Assembly: GCA_029959085.1 (NCBI GenBank)
Contig: JARWIR010000043.1
Coordinates: forward strand, 5,518,001-5,582,000
Reading direction: 5' to 3'
Length of the DNA stretch: 64,000 bases
From: Nemophila menziesii
Taxonomy: Eukaryota; Streptophyta; Magnoliopsida; Boraginales; Hydrophyllaceae
Under the pieces are notes generated by a model. The model did not search any database. It saw only the letters and a program-made list of their open reading frames with translations, and had not been told where the DNA came from. Positions 25,566-36,887 of this stretch are shown in pieces (position 1 is the stretch's first letter; each line of letters opens with the position of its first letter). Both the position numbers and the translations under genes were made by a program.

Positions 25566-26751
25566 TCGGTATTATCGAAATTTGAAACTTGTACGTGCGT
25601 ATTATACTTCTATGCAAGTCCCGATGCATTGGTCTATGCATTGCACCGTGAATTGAAATATTTTGCATACCGAACCTTGACAATTTGCCTTCAAAATTTA
25701 AATACTCTCTATAAAGTATATTTTTTAATGCTTTATGAGATCTACTTCCTTTTATATTTATAAGTATGTTTAAAGAATAAACGACTGTTGCACACATTAT
25801 ATACCATCCAAATGCAGCACCCAAATCCATACTACCCGATATACCACCCATGCGATTCAAGTGGAGGTAAAATAGTCAATCAAATTGAGAAAATAAATAG
25901 ATTGACGATTTATTTCCACTAAAATCACTCCACGTCATGGACCTTATATATCATTACTCTTTTTCTTAGGTGTGAGTGGATTAGAAATTTTTGGTGTTTA
26001 TTTCCCTTTTATTTCCATATAAAGATAGAAAAATATTTTTATATTTGATACTTGGCTATTTGAGTTCTTATCTTCTATCTCTAATGGTTCTCCTTTTTTC
26101 CATGGCTTTGTTAAGTTTGTTTTTGTTTAGGGAATATCTATATTATAAGAAATATTTTTCTCTTGAATAATTCCCTATTTTCTATAACATGGATGCTTTG
26201 TTAAATCTTCTTTGTGTAATAAAATCTGTACATATAGATAACAATCTCCCTTACATCATGGTATAAGATTGGATACTACACAACCCTTCATAGCCTCCTT
26301 TTGGTGACCACCTACTCCTAGATCATAGGAGATAAACACCAATGTTTCCTTTTTGTTAGACAAATTTTACACATCCCAAGTCCTTTGCAATTGAACATGC
26401 TAGTATGTTGAGGGTAATGCTGCCAAATACATTCCTGCTCTTACTTTGAAATAGAGTCTGCAGCTTTAAGAAGTTCTCTTTGTATGTCCAAAGACCTCTT
26501 ATCCCCAAGTGTTTCCATAAAAATTGATGCAATATAATTTCTAACAACTATCAAGTCACCGAGCCTTATCTGCAACTGGAATGCCATACGATCCTGAATG
26601 ACATTAAGATAATAGTTGGAAATATTTCTCACGTGAAAATTCCTAGCATACGTGGAAGTGTTAATCTAGCAGTATCTAAATTGATAAAATAATGTCTAAA
26701 ATTTTTAGTCAAATAACTGGAATTATATTTAAGCAAAACATGGCAAGAAAA
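25566..26751. other. AT-rich intergenic, no gene identified
   Basis: Short frames on the minus strand at 26356-26632 have no clear homology. They might be worn LINE RNase H sequence, but I cannot support that. Nothing else was recognised. Confidence 0.4.
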
Positions 26752-27216
26752 TCACCCAATACCCACAAGCTTACAGTCGAAACCAATCAAAACACTGAAC
26801 TTGGGGGGGGGGGGAATTGAGCCCAAATATCAAACAACATACCTTTAAACTGTTGTTTGGCTACCCAGTCAGCAACCCTATTCAACTTTTTGGGGACAAA
26901 TACATATTCAATATCTCTATACTAGCGAGTAATATCCTCAGCTAAATTATACAAACCCTTATCATCCGGTAATAAGTTACAACTTAAAGAAGTAATAACA
27001 TTACACCAATCATTCAAAATATTAATAAAGTTATTTGGAAAGACATCCACATGCATTAATACATTCCTAATTTCAACAACTTCAGCCTCTTATATTGATT
27101 GTGTGTCAAATATCCAGATTTAACCTCCCACAATTTTTTCTGCATATCCATTACAATATATGATGTACTAGCACTTTTAGTTAACTCGACATAAACTACA
27201 TCAACATTTATGTTTA
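26752..27216 (-). pseudogene. LINE-type RNase H fragment
   Basis: On the minus strand, with frame changes, the translation reads NINVDVVYVELTKSAST, YIVMDMQKKLWEVKSGYLT, AEVVEIRNVLMHVDVF, then YRDIEYVFVPKKLNRVADWV. This is the RVT_3-type RNase H domain found at the 3' end of many plant LINEs (start INVDG.., end EFVPR..N..ADWVAK). A frame change after GYLT and a TAG before YRDIEY show it is dead. It is different in sequence from the RNase H of LINE 1 and LINE 2, so it comes from another LINE family. Confidence 0.6.
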
Positions 27217-27330
27217 ACAGATGTGTTCTCTAGTTAACATTTTTCTTTTTTCTTTTACTTGTATTTCTAACATCTTCACATTTTTGTACCTAAATGTAGG
27301 GGTAAGATGGGGGGGGGGGGGGAGGGTCAC

Positions 27331-27566
27331 CTATTGTCTTAGATATATCATTAATTTTTATAAAATTCATCACATATAATTTTTGCTCTTAAAACTATTT
27401 TTTGAAGACCATTATAAATACTTTAAAACATTTTATCATTGATTGTATTCCACATTTGCAAGTATATCATAATTACCTTCTCAACTATAGTGTTATCCTT
27501 TTTATTTGAAAGAATAATTTCCAACAACTACTCATTAATTATATAAACTCTTTCATTAACAAATAA
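27331..27566. repeat. left copy of a ~0.7-kb duplication, part 1
   Basis: Homologous to 48590-48805 in the same orientation (shared TATATCATT, TTTTTATAAAATT, TTTTTGCTCTTAAAAC, TTTTTTGAAGA, TCTCAACTAT, AATTTCCAA). The copy is interrupted by the copia-like element and continues at 31388-31605. Confidence 0.75.
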
Positions 27567-27817
27567 TGTCTAAATTGTTGTAAAACAAGAAGATAAAGTA
27601 TAAAGATAATGGAACAGATTTATTCATCTTATGAAATCAAAAGTGTAGAAGGAATAATGATCAAATAGCCTTTATAAAGCGAATTATAGACCATTGGAAT
27701 AGCCTACTAACTACACCATTATATAGGATTAAATATGAGAGTTACAAATAATAAATGAGAGAAGTTACAAAGCCTCTTCTCTATTCTATAATAGTACCCA
27801 CGAATTATAATATTTCA
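27567..27817 (-). repeat. 3' LTR (left) of the copia-like element
   Basis: Shares with 31142-31387 the blocks AAAACAAGAAG, AGTATAAAGATAATGGA, TTATTCATCTTATG, CAAAAGTGTAGA, ATTATATAGGATTAAAT and AATAAATGAGAGAA. Confidence 0.75.
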
Positions 27818-30800
27818 GAACACTCCCCCTTGGGTATTATTTCAAATATGCATATGATGTTGCCTCGTTAAAAACCTCGCTAGTTAAACCCAATGGGACA
27901 AAATAGTCAATGGAAAAAAAGTGCAACGCGTATGCATCTACCCCTGAATGTGTGGACAAAGTATCTTGATCATTAGTATTATCGACTTGTATCATGAAGT
28001 GGAAGTATCTTTGTATAAAATTATAAAGTGCAGCCCATAAGTTATATTGACATGATATTCATCTTGGACTTTGCATCTTGGGCTTGCCTTGTGAACTTTA
28101 ATTTGACCAAGTCGAGTTAAATATCCACCAAACTTTTATTAATATGCCTCGTTAAAACCTTACTAGGAAAACCCTGTGGGATAAAAACCTAGTGAAAGAA
28201 AATGATTACATAATACTTATTAATACGCTTTCAGTTTTCCTCGTTAATAACCTTTACATAAAAACCTTGTGGGAAAAAACCTTGACGAAGAAAAAAGGAG
28301 TGCAACATGCATACATCTCCCCTCATGTAAATGTATATGTGATGATCTTCAGTATCTACTATGATCTCGATATTCAGTAGCTTAAACAGTTTGATAAAAG
28401 TAACTATAATTCAAATTAAACAATATATGCAGTCATATAACATTGGAATGATCCACAAAACACAATCATGTGCAATTTAGAGTAAGAAATATTCATGCAC
28501 GTAATCATAAATAAACACATATTCTACTTATGAAATATAAAACAAATATATGGCAAATTACATGACAATATATAAGACAATCAAATATTTTAAAAGACAA
28601 CAAAAGTTATACAAATATCATTCTAATATATCCTGGTAATTATATTTTTTGTCTACTAAAGACTTTCATGTGATTTTTTGTATCACAGGATACATATTAG
28701 TTAATTTATTTTACCATATGACGTAGTTGAAGTCCGATATGAAGCCTTTAGGCAAATATTTTCCACCAAAAAAATGTACTTCATATATTTACACTGACCG
28801 TGTAAGTATGATTATGCCTAACTGCGTCTTTTTATATTTCACCAATTAATTTTTTTAGTCGACATTATAGAATGAACTTTGATTCAAGATCCTCGTTTTC
28901 ATTTAGTAACTTTTACATGATCACTTTCACATATTATTCGATCATGATCAATTTATTTTTCGATTCCATATATTTCTATAGTAATATAATTGAATGCGAT
29001 TCTTTTATCTAAATTTTTCAATAAGGAGAAAATATTCAGGTACTTGGTACTCTTTTTAGAGTACTATTTTTTAGTTATATTATTTTATGATGATTTTAGA
29101 AGTGCCAACTTGCTCATACTACTCAATTTTATGATATTTTAGAACCGACAGGTCGACCACGCTTTACTCGTTGCAATGTATTTTTCCAACAAAAATTAAT
29201 TTGAGCAGGATCTTTTCAAGCTGAATACGTGACTTGGTCACTTATGAATGCATCTTATTTTTACACTGAGCTCATAATTTATTTGCGAGAATGAAGATGC
29301 ATCTTGTAAAATATTTTTCAACTCTCCCTCTTATCATGAGAATCTTTCTTTATGCATAGCTTTCAGTATAAATAGTTTTCATGTGGAAACCCAAGATACA
29401 TATCAATCCTTGTAGATTGAAAATAGATTCTCATTTTCGTTCGTGATCTCATATTTGTGCATAATGGTGGAACATTTATATTTTATGTTGCACAAATAAC
29501 AGTATATATATATGTATCTTTTTATCTTTGACCAATAAGGGTATTCATGATTTGTAGTTGGAATTTTTTCAATATGATCGTATGTATGTATAAAATTGTA
29601 TGTTGATAAGTCATATTAGGAGAATTCGCACCCAACTATCTAGCGATTTTCTATTAGAAGAAATATATATTCTGCTAGATCATATATTTTTCTCCATGAA
29701 TTTACTGTTGACTTTAAATGTACAAACAAAAAAGAGATACCCTAACAATATTTATTTTCAGATTTAAAAAATATTGATCAGTATTGTATCAGTATTTGTG
29801 GCTATAATCATGATTATATTCATGCTAATGAATTTATATTAATAGACATCACGGAAAAGTCTAACCTAGCAAATGATTAAGGTCATCAAACTTATATCAC
29901 TTCATGTGACGGTTTTGAGCCAGTTGGTGATGTCCTTCATGGAAGCATAACTTTATCCTCTCGTAATTGATTTAATATTGAACTTATACAAATGACATTC
30001 ATTATAAAATAATTGTGTCAAATAATTTTGACGAGTAATATTTTTCAATTATGACACGATGATTGATTAGTCTAAAACAACATATTCAAGTAACCTTTTT
30101 GCAAGAGATTGAGAGTTCAAATCTCACTTCTAACATTTTATTCAGTAATCATGATAAATGAATATCTACCAATTCATTGATACTTTCGCAATTTGAAGTC
30201 ACAATTTTTTATTTGATGATAACGTGTTCTTTTCAGGATACGTAATCATTTCTCCAATCCAATATGCTTTTCCAAGTCAATGAATAATATAATGTAAAAA
30301 TTTTCAGTATATCAAATGAATTGTCGAATCGTGATAACTATAGAAATCATGGGATCAAGTTTTAAGTCTCGTTGGAGATAATGTTGAAGAAATATCATTT
30401 TTTTTCTACGCAATCGTTCTTAGATGGGTTACTTTCTTCTCAAATGATTATTTTTCACTATCATTTGTGACATGTATATGACTTTCAAGGTTATGTCTAT
30501 ATATGAACGAAATATATCTCGTAAAATTTATTTTCATGAATTCAATATTTCCTTTACATGTATGACAATTATATTTCTCAATATATCAACGAAATTTCAT
30601 TTCTTTAGACTTATTTTAATACTCATACTTTTGTAACAAGTAGACTTGAATAATTTATTTCATTAAATCATTAGCAAGTTGCACATTTTTTAATGTTTTC
30701 CTCAAAATATTTCAGTAGACAATTGTTTTCTTGATAAGTTCATTGAACCATTTTTTTCATAAACAAGACAGTTTCATATTGCTTTTAAACAATTTTGATT

Positions 30801-31141
30801 TATAAATTGAAGCAAACATGCAGTTGTTTATTTTCGTCATTTTTTTTAAACAATTGTAATTACTTTTTTTTTTCAAGCAAACTTATACAGTTTCAAGTCG
30901 AATCTTTTCTTTCAAATTATATATTTGAAGAGGCATGTGAGTTTTGACGAATCTTTACTCTCTTTTGGAATAGATTTTTAAATAGAGATAAAGTAATCAA
31001 TTATATATAATATTATATGAAATAATAAAAGATTCATAAAAAAAATAGATCTTACCTCAAGAATTACTTACCTCTACATAATAATAAAATAAAAATTACA
31101 AAGAGTCTCAAATCACATTAGCTCGGTTGGTAAAATCATGT

Positions 31142-31387
31142 TGATAACGTATTATAAAACAAGAAGAAAAAGTATAAAGATAATGGAGGAGTTTTATTCA
31201 TCTTATGCAACCAAAAGTGTAGAAAAAACAATGATCAACTAGATTTTAAATAGAGAATTATAGACCCTCAGGCTAGCCTACTAATACACAATTATATAGG
31301 ATTAAATAAGAGAGTTACAGAGAATAAATGAGAGAAATTACAAAAGCTCTCCGCTACTCGAGAATAACACCCAATAACTATAATATT
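31142..31387 (-). repeat. 5' LTR (right) of the copia-like element
   Basis: Begins TGATAACGTATTATAAAAC on the plus strand. Immediately inside it (31119-31130) lies TAGCTCGGTTGG, which resembles a tRNA D-arm/A-box. Confidence 0.75.
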
Positions 31388-31605
31388 AATAACAAAAATA
31401 ATTTTTTTTAGTTAGTCAAATTTTTTTTTATTGAACTAACAAACATAATTTCGAATAATATTTTTGTCTTAAGAATTTTTTTAACACATTTTATGATTTG
31501 GATTTTTTTAATTAGGTAAGATTTGATTTTTGAATATCTTGGTCACTCATTTGAATAATTATTTATCTTTATTCTTAGAATATTAGTTATACCATATCTC
31601 AAATT
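31388..31605. repeat. left copy of the ~0.7-kb duplication, part 2
   Basis: Homologous to 49020-49253 (shared TTTTTATTGAACTAACAAA, GGTAAGATTTGATTTTTG, TTATTTATCTTTAT, AGAATATTAG, ACCATATC). It ends directly at the poly-T of LINE 2. Confidence 0.75.
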
Positions 31606-31729
31606 CTTTTTTTTTTTGACATTGTGACCCACGTAACTACACTTTACTCTGTCATCCTATAACAAGTAAAAAAGTGGAAGTAGCTGATGATGCCCTTCCC
31701 TCGTAAATGTCCTCTGTTTAGCTTCACGC

Positions 31730-33264
31730 TGGTGTCGCCTAGGGTGTGATAAAAATAAGATAAATAATAAGTCAGAATACAACGCACTCTCACCCTAGAC
31801 AGGCATGGTACTGCAAGTATTACAGGACGTATGCAAGTTTTAATGATAAGTTGAGTTCGTTCTCAGGGACTTAGTGTGTTAATCGAATGGGTAGTAATAA
31901 CGAGTAAGAAGCAATTAATTAAAAGATAGGAAAATAAATAGAGAGTAAATTCGAAATAATTAATTAAACTAAGGAAAATAAAGACAATAAAATAAATACG
32001 AAGAAATATGAGATGGAAGTATAGCTTAGGTTTTGCTAGTATGCACTAATCCTTCTAATTCTTTCTATCAAAACTAGTTAATAAGGGATATAATTAGCTC
32101 TTAGATACTTAGTCAGGATTCTAAATTCCCATACCTTAGACCTTGAGAGCGACTAAGGGGACTACGGACACACCACGAGGCTGGTTCAAATAGGGTTATC
32201 CTACGCCACTAAGGGCCCTAAGCATTCAATTTCCATACATGGTGATAGCGGTTAAATTATACCCTAATGATTATCTAGTTAGAATTAGTGTTGTCAAGAC
32301 CAATATCGATACTAGACGTTATGTGGTGTTTCAATAATTAGACACCCAGCTAAGGCGATCATCTAACTACTATTAATGTAATCCTATACTCGTGCACTAG
32401 CAAGGAAAACAATCATTAAATCAAAACACATAAACAAATATATAGGTAAGTAGCTAATATCAGATTAAAACATGTAATTCCCAAAGAAACTTAGATAGAA
32501 AGAAATTAGAATTCATAGGTAATACATGATTCAAAACCCAAGCTATGTGAAGTTTAGTTCATACCTGAAGGAAATAAACTAAATGAAATAATAAAAGACA
32601 TCATCTTACTCTCTACAATAACTTTGATGAATAAAACCTTAAGAACTAATTACTATGAGGCAAGGATGATTTACAAGTGATATAAGGGTGTATCTATAGG
32701 TGTTTAGAAGACCTAATTCGTTTTCTTGAAGGAGAAGGTAAGTAGTGGACTCCAAGCCCAACTCAAATTCGTAACCCTAAAACATGAAATCAGGCCCGTT
32801 TTTGTTTTTGTCCTAGCAGCTTCAATACTCATCAATTTGACAGGTATGAGTAGTCGAAATTCACCGTCTCGGAAAGATCTTCAACTTTTCTCTTGACCCA
32901 AATTCCACCCCGATTTTGAGATATAAGCTGATTTGTGGTCGTAGGTGCAGAAATTCAGATCAAAGACAATTTTTCCTTTTCCATGATTTTAGCTTTTCTT
33001 TCCTTATCTCTAATTACCATGCTTATCTCTTTCCATATCTCTTAGTCTTTGACTTGGACTCTAAATAATCTCCATAATTATCTTTAAAGCTTCACACTAA
33101 ATAAATAATTAAAGCCAATATGCTCTAAAAATATTAATTTACTAAATCAAGACTCAAAATAGGAAAGTGTACTATTTCTCAAGAAAAACGATTAGAAAGA
33201 CTTCTAAATCACTAAAAATGATGTCTCGTCTTATCATAAATCTATCACAAATGAGGAGACATCA
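31730..33264 (-). repeat. 3' LTR (left) of element 1
   Basis: 1,535 bp. Plus-strand ends are TGGTGTCGCCTAGGG and GAGGAGACATCA. It holds the uninterrupted version (CATATCTCTTAGTCTTTGAC, near 33032) of the site that carries the PIF insertion in the other LTR. Confidence 0.93.
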
Positions 33265-33277
33265 AGACCCCCAACTC
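33265..33277 (-). other. polypurine tract of element 1
   Basis: GAGTTGGGGGTCT on the minus strand, directly before the LTR start TGATGTCT. This is where plus-strand DNA synthesis is primed. Confidence 0.85.
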
Positions 33278-34787
33278 AAAGTTGTATCGTCCCGATACAA
33301 TAAAGATAAAAACAAAGGGAATTCTATAAATACAAACCTAGGTAATTTTAACACAATGGGAAGAATATAGCAGAATATATAGAATAGACATAAAGCAACT
33401 ACTCAGAAAATTTACACGGATTAGAATTCAAGATCAGATTAGTTTCGCAATGTAAGAAGGATTGGGACTTTACTCAGTTCACCAAGGAAGCTATAGATTG
33501 TTCATCGAACTTCACTAGTATTCAAAGATCCATTTAACTACTCTCTATTGGCTCAATCACTTCTCAATTACATAGCAAAGAATCAAAAGGTCTTTAAGGT
33601 TGTAATTTAGGCTTAGGGACGGTATGATAGTATATTTGGATAATTTAGAGTGAGCTTTTGGCTCTCTCCTCACTAGCCATCAATGAATCGCCCTAGAGCT
33701 TGAGTTACTCTCATAAAACGTTTCTCACTCAACCCAATGAACTTTTTGATGCACAATGTAGCATCCCCAATAACCCAATTAAAGCATAAGATGTTCACTT
33801 AAAAATTCACTTTGCCGGTCCGAATATATATATATTTTCTTTTCAAATCAATTTCTTAAGTTATGACTCTCTTTTTAATGTTGAGATATCACGCTATTTT
33901 TCTCATATATATATTTTTCTTTTCTTTTTATGCCCTTGTTGGCAATTTTAGCTCGTAGCTTCTTTTTCATTCACTATTACCCCGGCAAAGGGTTACAATA
34001 TAAACTTGTGAATCATCATCAATATAAAGAACATAGCATAATTAATAAGCTAAAAAATCCCATCCCAACAACAATTCCCATAATGGTGGACCCACCACCC
34101 CAAACTCAAGCTCTAACACAACTGTCTATGCATCACGATTCGAGTGCGGGTCATATGGAAAAGTCCTATAATCTATAGGATATGGCTTATAATGTGTTTC
34201 AATAAAAAGCTTTAGAAAGACTAGAAGGGGCTGAGAAGGATATAGCATATAAAATCAAATAACAAGGTGAGAAGGGATAAAAAGGCTTCAAGTGGCTTCA
34301 ATATGAAAGAATTGCCTTAATCACTTTCTACACCATGCAATTTCGTTATTTTCTTGCCTTTAGCACTTTCATCAAATGGGTTTGTCAACTAGCTTGGATC
34401 TCACGGCCTACACACTTCTCAAGGTTCCCTGAGATCGAACATACTTTCTATCGCATTGCTCACTAATCTTTTCTTTACCATCAATGTGTGTTTTCCTGCA
34501 AATACTCAAAGCATACAAATAACATAGCTCATAAACATACTACTTACTATCATTAATTCATTGAGCTTATGCTTTCAAGCTATTAAACACACTCTAGATC
34601 GAATTCCCATGTATCAAAAAATTTAATTTCTACCTAAAAACAGAAAAATAGATATGAGAGACAACAAATCCCCACACCCCCAACTCAAAAATGAGCCGTG
34701 TCCCCACGACTCGAAACAGAAATCTAAATTAGCAGATAAAATCATTTACATAAATGGTAAAGAAGAAAGATGACATACTCTCGAGGC
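33278..34787 (-). other. 3' untranslated region of element 1
   Basis: No supported ORF. It has parts in common with 22700-24040 of element 2 (for example TGTAACCCTTTGCCGGGG against TGTAACCCTTTACCGGGG). At 34669-34716 the minus strand reads TTTCGAGTCGTGGGGACACG and, further on, GAGTTGGGGGTGTGGGG, a second polypurine-like block conserved in element 2. Confidence 0.6.
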
Positions 34788-35849
34788 TTATTGCCTCGCA
34801 TAATTGACATCCAAGGTAGGATTTGCTTGATCTTTCGTTAATTGCTCAAGGAGTTTCATGATGTGCACTTGATTTGCTTTGATTTGTGCCACATCATTGG
34901 CTAAGGAAGTTTGAGCTGCTTCGAAATTGTTTAAACACTCCTCCATCTTCTCTTGCCAACTTTGCTCCTTTTCTTCTTTTGAGATTTGCGTAGAAATTGC
35001 TCCTCTCAAGACTTTCATGATCCAAGCATTATCAATATAACTTTTCTTAAATTCAAATTTCTCTTCTTCACCCAATATAACATTCACGTTTCGCACAATA
35101 CACGTGATCATCATAGGATATTTAACATTATAAACTGATTTAGGAGAGACCAAAAATCGCATCACCTCCTCAAAGCTCAACTGTGCCACATCCACTTCTT
35201 CTCCTCTCAATATACAATCCAAAAGTAGAGCGTTATTTTTAGTCACATCCAAGGTTCTTGTGTTTCCAAAGACATTAGGAATAAGGAAATTGTGCCAAAC
35301 TCTCGTATTTGGTTGAAGATATTTGTAAGGCCAAGGTGCCTTCAATTCTCCCTTATGTGATTGCACTTTCTCCTTGTCTAAAACATGCTCAAAAAGTAAT
35401 TCCTTAGCATAGATTTTTTGTTTAGCAACCACTTCACTATACTTGCATGATCCAACCAATTTCTTAAACTGGAAGTGGTTTCTAATCTCCTCAACTGTGA
35501 AAGGAACTAACTTTCCTCTGATCGGAACACAACCTTCACTATCTCGGCTAAAAAAGCCTAAATAGAACTCTAAAACTAACTCATGACATAATTCAGAATA
35601 TCTTACCATGAATGTAGACCAACCCAATTTTTCACCAAGCTCCAAGAATCTTTTATATTCTCCTGTACCAACTTCTTCAGCGAATACTTTCTCATAAGCA
35701 AAAGGTAGTTCCTTTAATTGTTTTTCTGCAGAAGCTATCAAGGCCTTTGAATCTTCCTCTTTATCTATGGGTGTAAGACCTTTGAAAAGAAGAGGTTGTG
35801 TTCTCTTTTTGGAATAAAGTAACACTTTTTTACCCATTAAATCGAACAT
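34788..35849 (-). CDS. putative plant transposon protein (Athila ORF3-like)
   Basis: An intact 353-codon frame beginning MFDLMGKKVLLYSKK. The middle part (LGWSTFMVRYSELCHELVLE..., VEEIRNHFQF, PNTRVWHNFLIPNVFGNTRT, ALLLDCILRGEEVDV) fits the 'putative plant transposon protein' domain found in the 3' part of Athila-group elements. The C-terminus (about residues 285-345) is an amphipathic helical stretch with EEKEQSWQEKMEECLNNFEA, probably a coiled coil. The function is unknown, and I see no signal peptide or membrane segment. It is the only long undamaged ORF of the element, lying between the 108-bp repeat array and the untranslated tail. The true start may be further upstream, since reading continues through KGTIDVEEGGKPAMFDL. 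Confidence 0.72.
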   Translation of the reverse strand: MFDLMGKKVLLYSKKRTQPLLFKGLTPIDKEEDSKALIASAEKQLKELPFAYEKVFAEEVGTGEYKRFLELGEKLGWSTFMVRYSELCHELVLEFYLGFFSRDSEGCVPIRGKLVPFTVEEIRNHFQFKKLVGSCKYSEVVAKQKIYAKELLFEHVLDKEKVQSHKGELKAPWPYKYLQPNTRVWHNFLIPNVFGNTRTLDVTKNNALLLDCILRGEEVDVAQLSFEEVMRFLVSPKSVYNVKYPMMITCIVRNVNVILGEEEKFEFKKSYIDNAWIMKVLRGAISTQISKEEKEQSWQEKMEECLNNFEAAQTSLANDVAQIKANQVHIMKLLEQLTKDQANPTLDVNYARQ

Positions 35850-36442
35850 AGCCGGCTTACCTCCTTCCTCAACATCGATTGTACCCTTTGAATTTGAACT
35901 AGAACCTTTGTTACTTGATTTCTTCTAAATTGAACCCAATACCTTGCTTTTCTTCACCTCCCTCTTGGTAGATAATGTTTCTGTTCCCTTAGTCATCTCA
36001 ATTGGCCCATAACTCAAAGCTTTAACAACTCTTTAAATTTGAACTTTTGAATTATTGGTTGGAGAAGCTTGATTTGGTTTAGGAAAGGTGAATTGATGAT
36101 GAATCTCTATGTAGGTAGGGTGAATTCTAGATGGATTGGTATGGATTTAAGAAATTATAGGATGAATTTCGAAAATTTTAAGCTTTTGATTCTTCAATCT
36201 CAATGTGTTTGGTGAGAATTGGGTGTTTGAATCTCCTTTGTAATGATGTGGAGAGAAGCTTTGATGTGTTTTTCTAATGATTGGGTAGTGTTTTGATGTT
36301 TGGGGAAGGTTTGAATGAGCTTTAATGGAGTTGGGAGAGGTTTGGAGAAGAAAGAGAGGCTTAAGGATTAATAATTTCGGAACAATACCAACCTTTCTTC
36401 TTTTATAACCTAAAAACGAAGCTTTTTCCTCTTTCCAGCGGT

Positions 36443-36815
36443 GCTGGGCAGTATACCGGCCGTAGGGCCCGGTATACCGGTGCTGGAGCTTTGTATTTCC
36501 CGAGTTACGTCATAATACCTGAGGCCTCTACACGTGGGCACAGGTTTTCTCTGGCCGGCATACCGGCGCTAGGGCCCGGCATACCGGTGCTTCTGTTGTT
36601 CGAATTGGGACCTCTCGGTAATGAACACGTGGTGATACCCGTGGCCACGGGCTTTGATCTGGCCGGTATACCGGAGATTTCTCCCGGCATACCGGTGGTG
36701 AAATTTCTCAATTCTGGACCTCTCGGCAATGAACGCGTGGCTTACCCCGTGGGCTCGGGTTTTCTGCTCGCCGGTGTAGCGGAAGAATTGGCCAGTAATG
36801 CCGGTGAGGTAGTCT
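36443..36815 (-). repeat. 108-bp tandem array with CCGGTATACCGG palindromes
   Basis: Three full units (36443-36550, 36551-36658, 36659-36766) and a partial fourth, period exactly 108 bp. Each unit starts CTGGCCGG.ATACCGG and carries a second CCCGG.ATACCGGTG about 27 bp later, then GGACCTCTCGG.AATGAACRCGTGG. The motif CCGGTATACCGG is a perfect 12-bp palindrome. The array is GC-rich in an AT-rich element. Because 108 is a multiple of three it stays open in several frames on both strands, and I do not regard those as genes. Confidence 0.92.
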
Positions 36816-36887
36816 GAATATTCCATAAACTCGTGTTTTTCCTCCCGAACTCGATTTTTCTAACACCTTAACATCAAAAACACTCTA

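Larger units (their letters stand above)
27567..31387 (-). mobile_element. decayed copia-like LTR element with short LTRs
   Basis: About 3.8 kb with LTRs of 251 and 246 bp (27567-27817 and 31142-31387) and a possible AATAA duplication (27562-27566 and 31388-31392), weak because of low complexity. Orientation is minus: the LTR ends ATACGTTATCA on that strand. The left internal end carries tandem, diverged blocks of TGCCTCGTTAAAAACCT...GGGA.AAAA...AGTGCAAC (27850-28300), the 3' region typical of a common plant copia family. No gag or pol frame survives in the AT-rich interior. Confidence 0.65.

Noticed and set aside
25534..25860. 108-codon minus frame across the 3' LTR end of element 2
   Set aside because: Spans the LTR boundary, has no recognisable domain and lies in non-coding flank.
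26803..27324. G-runs near 26803 and 27310 as quadruplex or regulatory elements
   Set aside because: Single homopolymers in decayed repeat DNA. They do not have the four-run layout needed and could include sequencing length errors.
36443..36815. Regular palindromic repeats as a CRISPR-like array
   Set aside because: Plant LTR element context, 108-bp period with whole units homologous, no unique spacers.
36491..36826. Open frames on both strands over the 108-bp array (108, 85 and 74 codons)
   Set aside because: The repeat period is a multiple of three and GC-rich, so several frames stay open together. No domain, and copies diverge without regard to frame.
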